Origin: Aliiroseovarius sp. M344
GTDB lineage: Bacteria > Pseudomonadota > Alphaproteobacteria > Rhodobacterales > Rhodobacteraceae
Direction of reading: 5' to 3'
Assembly: GCF_025140835.1 (NCBI RefSeq)
Contig: NZ_CP081153.1
Coordinates: forward strand, 682,001-746,000
DNA: 64,000 nt
The notes beneath the pieces are model-generated. The model made no database searches and was not told the DNA's origin. It worked only from the letters and a program-made list of their open reading frames with translations. Position numbers and translations under genes: made by a program. Shown here piece by piece: positions 37,685 to 44,630 of this stretch (the first letter of the stretch is position 1; each line of letters starts with the position of its first letter).

Positions 37685-38800
37685 CTATTGGCTTTGGGCG
37701 GACAGATAGCCGACAACCGCCGCCGCGATCAGCCCCAAGACGATGGCAAAGGTAATCTTCCAGACTGAATAGGGCCGTTCACCCTGCACCCGCCCATTTT
37801 GGCCATTAACTACGAACCGATAGGTTTTACCGCGATATTTATAAGCGGCTAGCCAGACCGGCAGCAGGATGTGCTTGAAGGTGACATCAGACATTTTGGT
37901 GTCCATAGAGCTGACCCGTTGCCGATCACCACCAATGTCGAATTTCACATCGCGCAAAATGATCCGGTTCATGTAATCGCGAGCTTCAGAGAAGCCTTGC
38001 TCTAAATCAACAGTATAACCTTCGGCTTGGAACCCAGCCAGATACTCGGGTCGATACGGTTCCAGCCGGGACAAATCCCAAGGCTCCAACGCGTCAGTAT
38101 ATTTCTTCGGCAACCCTTGCGAAGCCAGCACCAGAACATCATCGAAAAATCGAGCAACGCGCCCAGAGACCGAGTTCCATCTGACATGCTGGGTGCGCTT
38201 CTGCCGCCGTTCGCCATTGACCGTGACGGTGCGTACGCGTTCATGAACCGTACCGCGTTGGCCGCTATAGCGGGTTTTCGTATCCGCATCGAAGGTCCAA
38301 TAAGGGACATAGATCCCTGACATCCTGCGCCCCTTGCGTGCGTATTCCCGCAGGCCATTAGGTGCGAACCACAATCGGCCCAGCCAGAGAGTCATCGCCT
38401 TGTGGGCTTCACGCTCTTCTATCTCAAACGGGGCCAAGCCTTTGGGTTTGAGCCGCCGATGTGCCCCGGTGTCAGTGACAACCGGCGTTGCGCAGAACGG
38501 GCATTCGGATGCATGAGTGCTGCCGTCAAATTCTATCAGCGCTGCACAATTTGGGCAGGTTAGGACCCGTGTGACCTCGCTCTCGGTCTCTGGAAGCTGT
38601 TGGGACAGGGCGCGCTTCAGGTCCAGCTCTCGAATGACGGAAAGTGCCGCTGGTTGATCATCGATGGGCTGGTGAAAGCCGCAATGATCGCATGTCAACT
38701 GGTTGCGTTCGGGATCAAAACGCAGATCCGCGCCGCATTGGTCGCAGGGAAAGCGATGTTCTTCCAACGGCGCTTGTGCATCTTCGCGCGGATAGGCCAT
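37685..38800 (-). CDS. Double zinc-ribbon membrane protein (TFIIB-type zinc finger; YdjG-like)
   Basis: A 371-residue protein. Two zinc ribbons are visible: Cys19/22 with Cys37/40, and Cys82/85 with Cys100/103. A long beta-rich region follows (GIYVPYWTFDADTKTRYSG, then LPVWLAAYKYRGKTYRFVVN), and a single C-terminal TM helix at ~346-366. The order zinc ribbon - soluble domain - TM resembles Bacillus YdjG, which acts with the SPFH protein YdjI in a PspA-recruiting membrane complex. Automated annotation often mislabels such proteins as primosomal N' / helicase; no helicase motif is present. It is the last gene of a six-gene minus-strand cluster, 65 nt after the SPFH gene. Confidence 0.8.
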   Translation of the reverse strand: MAYPREDAQAPLEEHRFPCDQCGADLRFDPERNQLTCDHCGFHQPIDDQPAALSVIRELDLKRALSQQLPETESEVTRVLTCPNCAALIEFDGSTHASECPFCATPVVTDTGAHRRLKPKGLAPFEIEEREAHKAMTLWLGRLWFAPNGLREYARKGRRMSGIYVPYWTFDADTKTRYSGQRGTVHERVRTVTVNGERRQKRTQHVRWNSVSGRVARFFDDVLVLASQGLPKKYTDALEPWDLSRLEPYRPEYLAGFQAEGYTVDLEQGFSEARDYMNRIILRDVKFDIGGDRQRVSSMDTKMSDVTFKHILLPVWLAAYKYRGKTYRFVVNGQNGRVQGERPYSVWKITFAIVLGLIAAAVVGYLSAQSQ

Positions 38801-38865
38801 CCGTATGAGCCTCTTCGATCAACCAATAAAGAAAAATGGGGCGGCGCAAAGGCAGCCCAAGGCAA

Positions 38866-39981
38866 TCATGCTCCCGGTGGAGGCGGCGGCAGAACGGTGA
38901 AAAGTTGCGCCAACTCGGCCACATCCTCGGCCCGTTTCCAGCCATCCTGACCCGGTGTCCACACCAGCGTGTCGCGGCTCAGGCCGCCAGATGTGGACAT
39001 GCGGCCCAGCGCGGCCTTTGAATATGGCCCCTTCGCTTCACCATTGTCGGCGACATGCCAGACATGTTCGACCGGTGGTGGCGGCGGCGCATGTGGAGCG
39101 GCCGCAGCTGGTGCGGCACCCCACGGCCCGGCCTGAGCCATCTGGCCTGCCATCGCCATGCCCATTCCCATACCAAGGCCAGCGCCCATGCCGCCACCTC
39201 CGTTGGGGTTTTGTGCAGCTGCTGTCATAGCCTCTGCTGCCGAGTATTGCGTGAAGGCACCAAGGTCGCCCGCGACCCCCATCGACGTGCGCTTGTCCAA
39301 TGCCGCTTCGACGGCAGGAGGCAGCGAGATGTTTTCGATATAAAATTCGGGAATGATCAGGCCATATTCAGCGATAATGCCAGAAATCTCAGTGGCAATC
39401 AGTTTGCCCAGATCAGCGGTGTTCGCAGCCATATCCAATACCGGAATGCCGGCGCCAGCGATCACACGACTGAAGGCTTGAACGATGATGTTGCGGATTT
39501 GATAGCTGATCTCGTCCATCGTGAACTCGCCATCCGTGCCGACAATCTCGACGAGGAACTTCGCCGGGTCAGACACGCGAACGCTGTAAGTACCGAAGGC
39601 ACGGATACGGGTTGGGCCAAATTCCGGATCACGCAACATAATCGGGTTTTTGGTGCCCCATTTTAGGTCATTGAACCGCGTGGTGTTGACGAAATAAATC
39701 TCGGATTTGAAAGGAGATTTGAAACCATGGTCCCAATGGTTGATCGTGGTGAGGATCGGCATGTTGTTGGTTTCGAGCATATAGAGCCCGGGCGTAAACA
39801 CGTCAGCCAACTGGCCTTCATGTACAAACACAGCTGCCTGGCCTTCGCGCACGGTCAGCTTGGCACCATATTTGATCTCGTGATCTTCACGCTCAAATCG
39901 CCAGACCATGGTGTCGCGGGTATCATCCACCCAGTGAATGACGTCAATAAATTCGCCGGTTAGAAAATCAAGAATTCCCAT
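38866..39981 (-). CDS. SPFH-domain protein with C-terminal GYF_2 domain (YdjI-like)
   Basis: A 371-residue membrane-associated scaffold. Residues ~20-235 form an SPFH/band-7-like domain of the virion-core-protein (YdjI) type (VREGQAAVFVHEGQLADVF; FGTYSVRVSDPAKF). It is followed by a Gly/Met/Ala/Pro-rich linker (~258-305) and a GYF_2 domain at ~306-360 (VWHVADNGEAKGPYSKAAL; RDTLVWTPGQDGWKRAEDV). No TM helix is present. GYF_2 modules bind proline-rich peptides. It lies between the DUF2927 lipoprotein gene (28 nt) and the zinc-ribbon gene (65 nt), all on the minus strand. Confidence 0.88.
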   Translation of the reverse strand: MGILDFLTGEFIDVIHWVDDTRDTMVWRFEREDHEIKYGAKLTVREGQAAVFVHEGQLADVFTPGLYMLETNNMPILTTINHWDHGFKSPFKSEIYFVNTTRFNDLKWGTKNPIMLRDPEFGPTRIRAFGTYSVRVSDPAKFLVEIVGTDGEFTMDEISYQIRNIIVQAFSRVIAGAGIPVLDMAANTADLGKLIATEISGIIAEYGLIIPEFYIENISLPPAVEAALDKRTSMGVAGDLGAFTQYSAAEAMTAAAQNPNGGGGMGAGLGMGMGMAMAGQMAQAGPWGAAPAAAAPHAPPPPPVEHVWHVADNGEAKGPYSKAALGRMSTSGGLSRDTLVWTPGQDGWKRAEDVAELAQLFTVLPPPPPGA

Positions 39982-40009
39982 TGTTACGCTCCCTCCTTTG
40001 GGGTGTCGG

Positions 40010-40963
40010 TCATACCGAGCCGCCGGTCAATTCGGTGGCAATTTGTTTGATGATCGGGCGGGCTTGATCCGCGCTCATGTTGGGGCGCAGTCGATCATCG
40101 TAAAGCATGCGAAGCAAGTTCTCGTCATGCGTGGTCAAAAGACCAAATTCTTCGTCATCGTTGAAGATGGACGGGCGGGCCATTGGGCTGTCATTCGACA
40201 AGCCAAGACCCTGTGCAACTTCTTCATGGATGCAGGATGTTCGCATCAAATTCGGGTGCTCGCTGCGAATAACTGCCACGGCCTGTTCGAATTCGCCATT
40301 GCTGGCCGGGTCGCGCCCGAAGACGAGGCAATAGGTGTCGCGCGGCATGTTGATCACGGCACGTTGGCTCAGCGCACTTATGCCGGGCACCACGCGTCGC
40401 AATTCCGGTCCAAATGCCTTGCGCTCATCTTCGTTCAGGACATAGACGCGGAAGTTGCCGCCGCCATTGGTCATGCTGATAGGATGGCCAGTAATGCGCG
40501 CCAATCTGCGCACGTATCTGGTCAGCTTGGCACGGTCATGGGCCTGTTTTTCATCAGACACCGACCGTCCAAACTGGATCGAGACCCGCACGGGCTTTTC
40601 CCAACGTGTCAGGTGCGAAGCGCTTTCGCGCGCGATCAACTGTCCACCGGCTGACGAGTATTCCTGAAAGAAGGCAATGCGCTCGAAATTGCGCGCCAGC
40701 ATAGCGGCGCTAAATGGCACGTCGGCGCCCCCGCCGTCGGTTCGCAGAAGACCCTGTGTCAGCAGGCTGCGCTGAACGCTGGCATAATAGGCTGCCAGCG
40801 CTTCGCTTTCAGCGCTGGGCACTGTCGGGACGGTGTCTTCGCGCGGTTTGGGGGCCGGAGAATTAGGTAATCCCGTCACGCCAGGGCCAGCAGTTTGGCA
40901 GGCAGAAAGCACCAGCGTTGCCGCCAGCACTCCCGTCGCCAATTTCAAAGCGTTCCGCCGCAT
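40010..40963 (-). CDS. DUF2927 lipoprotein with zincin-like HEEVAQ motif
   Basis: A 317-residue lipoprotein: signal peptide with lipobox LSAC, lipidated Cys22, then a Pro-rich linker (~30-50). The C-terminal half is DUF2927, with SCIHEEVAQGLGLSNDSP at ~243-260 and PSIFNDDEEFG after it. HEEVAQ (246-251) resembles a zinc-peptidase helix in which the second His is replaced by Gln, and Asn/Asp ligands may follow. Activity is therefore uncertain. It sits 22 nt after telA-like and 28 nt before the SPFH gene, so it is probably the periplasm-facing component of the cluster. Confidence 0.85.
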   Translation of the reverse strand: MRRNALKLATGVLAATLVLSACQTAGPGVTGLPNSPAPKPREDTVPTVPSAESEALAAYYASVQRSLLTQGLLRTDGGGADVPFSAAMLARNFERIAFFQEYSSAGGQLIARESASHLTRWEKPVRVSIQFGRSVSDEKQAHDRAKLTRYVRRLARITGHPISMTNGGGNFRVYVLNEDERKAFGPELRRVVPGISALSQRAVINMPRDTYCLVFGRDPASNGEFEQAVAVIRSEHPNLMRTSCIHEEVAQGLGLSNDSPMARPSIFNDDEEFGLLTTHDENLLRMLYDDRLRPNMSADQARPIIKQIATELTGGSV

Positions 40964-40985
40964 TCCGTCCCTCGTGTGATCCCGC

Positions 40986-42179
40986 TTACGCGCCCGGTAC
41001 CGAACTGGCCATGTTGTGCGCCGATGCGGTGCCCCGCGCGGTAGCTGCGGCCAGCGTTTCTTTCAACTCGGCCTCCATCTTGACCAGTTCTTCTTCGGCC
41101 GCGGCACGTTTGGCTTTACCTTCATCCGCGATGCTCAGGCTTTCTTCGATCGTGGCAATCAATGTCGCGTTGGCGGATTTCACGGCTTCAATATCAAAGA
41201 CACCACGTTCCATTTCCTTGCGGACCATACGGTTCGCCTCTTGCAGGTTTTCTGCGTTCGAGGTCAGAAGCTCGTTGGTCAGATCGGTTGCTTCTTTCAC
41301 TGCAGCCGCAGCCTCGGCAGACCGTTGAATGGTGACGGCTTGCGCCAGTTGGGTTTCCCAAAGCGGGACAGTGTTCACCAACGTCGAGTTGATCTTGGTC
41401 ACCAGCGACTTGTCGTTTTCCTGCACCAAGCGGATCGAAGGCAGCGACTGCATCGTCACCTGCCGGGTCAGCTTCAGGTCATGCACGCGACGTTCAAGAT
41501 CATCACGGGCCGCGCGCAGGTCGCGCAGTTCCTGGGCTTTGATGACGCCTTGATCTTCTGGGGCATCCGTCACTTCGGCTTCCTTGGCCGGGATGGTCGT
41601 GTCATCAAGATCGGCCAGCTTGGCTTCGCCGGCAGAGATATAAAGCGCCAGCTCGTCGTAGAACTCCAGCGTCTTTTCATAGAGCTTGTCGAGCGATTTG
41701 ATGTCCTTCAGCAAAGTATGCTCGTGGCCCAAAAGGTTGTCGGTGATCTTGTCGATCTGCCCTTGAACCCCTTCGTAACGTGCCATGAATTTGGCAGCCG
41801 GTGCAGCCCGCCCCAGCAGTTTTTCCCACCAGCTACGCGTGCGGCGCATGTCCAGTTCGCTGACCGAAAAGCCGCGGATCGTGGTCACGATGTTGCGCAA
41901 GCTGTCGCCAGCCGGACCCACATCCTTGTTGCGCACACCAGCCAGCATGTCCTGACTGATCACTTGCAATTCCGCTTGGGCGGATGAACCGAATTCAATA
42001 ATCGACTGGGTGTTTTCCATGTCGATTTCGGCCATGCGCTTTTCGATTTCGGCGCTGACTTTCTTGTTGGCTTTTTTCAGCGGAACCAACGCATTTGTCG
42101 GCTCTGGCAGCACAACAGCTGTTACAGCTTCGATGTCTTTCAAGTCGGCTTCGGCCTTTTGACGAGTAGTTTCAGTCAT
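40986..42179 (-). CDS. TelA/KlaA-family (toxic anion resistance) protein
   Basis: A 397-residue, highly helical cytoplasmic protein of the TelA family. Family hallmarks include IIEFGSSAQAELQVIS, DMLAGVRNKDVGPAGDSL and KLLGRAAPAAKFMARYEGVQ. Extended coiled-coil segments follow (PEDQGVIKAQELRDLRAARD). Members were named for tellurite resistance but mostly serve general envelope or chemical stress responses, often paired with XpaC proteins, as here (17 nt after the XpaC-like gene). Tellurite resistance should not be assumed. Confidence 0.9.
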   Translation of the reverse strand: MTETTRQKAEADLKDIEAVTAVVLPEPTNALVPLKKANKKVSAEIEKRMAEIDMENTQSIIEFGSSAQAELQVISQDMLAGVRNKDVGPAGDSLRNIVTTIRGFSVSELDMRRTRSWWEKLLGRAAPAAKFMARYEGVQGQIDKITDNLLGHEHTLLKDIKSLDKLYEKTLEFYDELALYISAGEAKLADLDDTTIPAKEAEVTDAPEDQGVIKAQELRDLRAARDDLERRVHDLKLTRQVTMQSLPSIRLVQENDKSLVTKINSTLVNTVPLWETQLAQAVTIQRSAEAAAAVKEATDLTNELLTSNAENLQEANRMVRKEMERGVFDIEAVKSANATLIATIEESLSIADEGKAKRAAAEEELVKMEAELKETLAAATARGTASAHNMASSVPGA

Positions 42180-42196
42180 TTCAAAATCCTCACAAG

Positions 42197-43081
42197 TTAC
42201 TCGGAGCGCACACCTTCGCGTGCAAGTCTTTCGCGCAACACCTCGATTTCGACATCCAGGTCTGTGCGATTATCGTTTAGGAATTGCTGGGTGCGCGCGG
42301 TGAAATTCGATTCCAGATCATCCAGCAGGGTTTCATAATCTGCCCGCGCGCCGCCGCTGGCATCGCGCATGTGGATGTCGACGAATTTTGTCGTCGCGTC
42401 GCGTGCGCCCAATAGATAGACGCCAAGATATTTGCGCGCGGCTGTCAGGTCGCGGGGGTCGTCTTCAACCGTGCGAAACATATCACGGGCGGTGGAGATG
42501 AACCGGTCCAGCCGCGCTTCAAGGCGGCGGTCCTTTGTGCGCTCGATCGCTTCTTTCATCGCGCGCAGGTGTTTCTCAGCCTCAGTGACCGCACGGGCCA
42601 CGCGGTCGGTCTGAAATTCGTCGATGTCATCCAGACCTTTGTGCCGCATTGGGTCCAGGCCAAAGGCGAATAAGTGCAAGCCAAACCCCAGAAGGCCAAG
42701 TGTGGCGGCAATCAGGGTCGTGCCGTCCACCGAGCCTGCCAGAAACAACCCAAGACCGGTTAAAGTCGCGCCAAAAAGCTTGCGCGGAATTGCTGGGCGG
42801 CGGGCGATCTTTCGGGCGTCATATTCTTCATGGGCCAACAGCCCTTCGCGGGTCAGCCAAGCCGCAGCTATCAACGCACCAAATGCAAGCAGGCGCAGGA
42901 TGAGGTCGCCGGGGTCACGAAAAAACGCTAAAAACGCCAGCGGAAGTGGCGCAATGAACAACAAATTGATCCGCCCACCGGCGCGCGACCGCGTTTTGCC
43001 GTGGTAGGGGGACCGATCGACTGCGCCGGATTCCTGATGAGGTTCCTTTGGGCTGTAGTCACCACCGTAACGTTGTGCCAT
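42197..43081 (-). CDS. XpaC-like membrane protein (5-bromo-4-chloroindolyl phosphate hydrolysis family)
   Basis: A 294-residue membrane protein. Four hydrophobic segments lie at ~34-52, ~60-78, ~95-112 and ~116-135. They are followed by a ~150-residue charged helical cytoplasmic domain (MKEAIERTKDRRLEARLDRF; NRTDLDVEIEVLRERLAREG). This is the XpaC architecture. The family name comes from an old phenotype and not a known phosphatase site; no catalytic motif is visible. Its ATG overlaps the stop of the upstream small ORF (TAATG), and telA-like follows after 17 nt. Confidence 0.85.
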   Translation of the reverse strand: MAQRYGGDYSPKEPHQESGAVDRSPYHGKTRSRAGGRINLLFIAPLPLAFLAFFRDPGDLILRLLAFGALIAAAWLTREGLLAHEEYDARKIARRPAIPRKLFGATLTGLGLFLAGSVDGTTLIAATLGLLGFGLHLFAFGLDPMRHKGLDDIDEFQTDRVARAVTEAEKHLRAMKEAIERTKDRRLEARLDRFISTARDMFRTVEDDPRDLTAARKYLGVYLLGARDATTKFVDIHMRDASGGARADYETLLDDLESNFTARTQQFLNDNRTDLDVEIEVLRERLAREGVRSE

Positions 43082-43164
43082 TACGCGCCCCCTGTGATCG
43101 AAACATAGAGGATCAACGCAACAAGTACGAAAAATGCGGTTTTTTGTAATCCGTTTTCAGACAA
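43081..43164 (-). CDS. 27-residue membrane peptide, TTG start, first gene of the XpaC/TelA cluster
   Basis: A short ORF too small for routine gene calling. It starts with TTG at 43164, five bases after a perfect AGGAGG (43170-43175), and encodes SENGLQK followed by a ~15-residue hydrophobic helix (TAFFVLVALILYVSI) and TGGA. The stop overlaps the XpaC-like ATG as TAATG, so the two would be translationally coupled. The strong ribosome site, positively charged pre-helix Lys and exact coupling argue that it is real. It may be a regulator or assembly partner of the membrane proteins encoded downstream. Confidence 0.68.
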   Translation of the reverse strand: MSENGLQKTAFFVLVALILYVSITGGA

Positions 43165-43189
43165 GCCGGCCTCCTTTCGTGGTCACCAT

Positions 43190-43195
43190 ATCATA
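43190..43195 (-). promoter_or_regulatory. Candidate -10 box for the small-ORF/XpaC/TelA operon
   Basis: TATGAT on the minus strand lies 14 nt before the AGGAGG of the 27-residue ORF, giving a 5' UTR of about 19 nt. No good -35 is seen, which leaves room for an activator or alternative sigma factor. The rest of the 43165-43417 gap holds no other structure I can support. Confidence 0.38.
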
Positions 43196-43417
43196 GGCAA
43201 TATAGGGCTGCATGCAGGACATCGCTATGGGTTTGTTTATGGAATACTTTTTGGTTAACGACATAACAATTACAGGTGTCAGTTTGTTTGGTTGAGAACT
43301 GATCTGTCTTGCGTCCCCCAAGTTTGCTGCAGTCTGAACCATATATGATTGCGTTTGTATAACAGCGGGGAAAGCCAGCAAACGTTCCCCCTTTGCGGGC
43401 GATCGGCCTTGGACGTT

Positions 43418-44479
43418 TTAGGATGTGGCCGATGACTGATCTTGCCATCTTTGCAGCGCTCGCCCCATCACACGGTTCCACAGTGTCGGCACCATCGCGA
43501 TTGTTGCCATGACAGGCAATGAATAGGGCAGCATGGGCGCATTCGCCTTGGGCGGAAGATCAAGCGAAGGATACGGGCGCATCGGATGGGCGTGATGGTC
43601 GGAATGGCGCGGTGCGTTCAGCATCAGATGTGACGAGAACCAATGTGGTGCGTTCCAACTGTGCTCAATGCCCACAGGCTCATAGCTGCCGTCCGAGCGT
43701 TTGTCGCGAAGCAGCCCAAAATGCTGGACATAATCGGACAAAAGAAGTTGCATCTGCGCGTGCAGACACAGCAGAAGATAGGCAACAAAACCGCCAATAC
43801 CGCCAATCCAGATGGCCAGAAACATCATCAAAACGGCTCCGGAGACATATAGGTAATAGGGATTGAAGCTGCGCTTCTGTCGGCGTGAAAGATCTTGTTT
43901 CTCCATCTCATAGCCTGCGGTGAAGGATCCGATCCAGGCGCGCGGGGCGAAATCATAGAAGCTTTCGCCCAGTTCTGCGGTGTTGGGGTCGTCTGGGGTC
44001 GCCACCCAGCGGTGATGCACTTTGGGATGAGCCGAGGCGTGGTGCCCAAACAGCAACGAGATATAGACCCACTTGCCCAGATTGCGCAGTTTCCAGTCGC
44101 TGCGATGGATCAACTCGTGCGCATTTGAGTTTGAAACTTGTCCAAAAAACAGCCCCGCGGCCAAGAAGGTTAAAGCCGACGCTCCGATGCTTAGCTGAAA
44201 TCCGCCGCCCAAGGCGAAAACAATCAATCCAAGCAAAGCAAAATGGCAAATTGCAAGGATCGCCGAAAGGAAATCGGCGTCATCACCGGTTTCATCTTCA
44301 TCCAGCGGCGGTGCGATGCGCGAAATGATCCGGTCCAGCCCATGGATGAACACGGTCATATAGATCAATGCCGCCGCCGCAAACCATCCGCCAAAAACCG
44401 CGCCCAAAGCGATCAGAACGACCGGCGTCACCGTCGCTATCGCAAAAACCTTCAAGGGATGGGAAAAGATAGCCGCCAT
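43418..44479 (-). CDS. AlkB-type membrane di-iron hydroxylase (alkane 1-monooxygenase family)
   Basis: A 353-residue integral membrane protein of the fatty-acid hydroxylase/desaturase superfamily. The His boxes of the AlkB branch are present: HELIHRSDW, HHASAHPKVHHRW, SDYVQHFGLLR and RHSDHHAHP. Six hydrophobic helices surround them. The start at 44479 (MAAIFSHPLKVF) is favoured; the frame continues upstream to 44677 across the divergent promoter region. AlkB enzymes insert oxygen into terminal C-H bonds with electrons from rubredoxin, but no rubredoxin or rubredoxin reductase gene is nearby. Some members act on other alkyl or lipid substrates, so I leave the symbol blank. Confidence 0.88.
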   Translation of the reverse strand: MAAIFSHPLKVFAIATVTPVVLIALGAVFGGWFAAAALIYMTVFIHGLDRIISRIAPPLDEDETGDDADFLSAILAICHFALLGLIVFALGGGFQLSIGASALTFLAAGLFFGQVSNSNAHELIHRSDWKLRNLGKWVYISLLFGHHASAHPKVHHRWVATPDDPNTAELGESFYDFAPRAWIGSFTAGYEMEKQDLSRRQKRSFNPYYLYVSGAVLMMFLAIWIGGIGGFVAYLLLCLHAQMQLLLSDYVQHFGLLRDKRSDGSYEPVGIEHSWNAPHWFSSHLMLNAPRHSDHHAHPMRPYPSLDLPPKANAPMLPYSLPVMATIAMVPTLWNRVMGRALQRWQDQSSATS

Positions 44480-44580
44480 GTGTTCTTTGCTTTCTGATCC
44501 GTTTGCAGGTTTCACGCGAAATATCGTGGAAATGGCGAAGATACGCAATCCGCCATGCGTATGTCGCTTTTGGATAGCTT

Positions 44581-44624
44581 CCCCAATGGAGCGCTGTCTA
44601 TTGTAGCACAACATCACATTGGGG
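44581..44624 (+). promoter_or_regulatory. Inverted repeat overlapping the ribosome site of the NuoE-NuoF fusion
   Basis: CCCCAATG (44581-44588) and CATTGGGG (44617-44624) are perfect 8-bp complements 28 nt apart. The right arm contains the GGGG that serves as Shine-Dalgarno for the ATG at 44631. The hairpin could mask the ribosome site, or the repeat could be a regulator-binding site. Confidence 0.5.
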
Positions 44625-44630
44625 TTGGCC

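Noticed and set aside
37685..38800. Zinc-ribbon protein as primosomal helicase PriA
   Set aside because: No Walker or DEAD/DEAH motif; a C-terminal TM helix is incompatible with PriA.
40986..42179. TelA-like gene as evidence of a tellurite-resistance (ter) island
   Set aside because: No terBCDE-type genes nearby, and the family name reflects one plasmid phenotype.
43157..43381. 74-codon minus-strand frame upstream of the TTG small ORF
   Set aside because: No ribosome site, no hydrophobic helix or domain, AT-rich promoter-like DNA; the 27-codon ORF in another frame is better supported.
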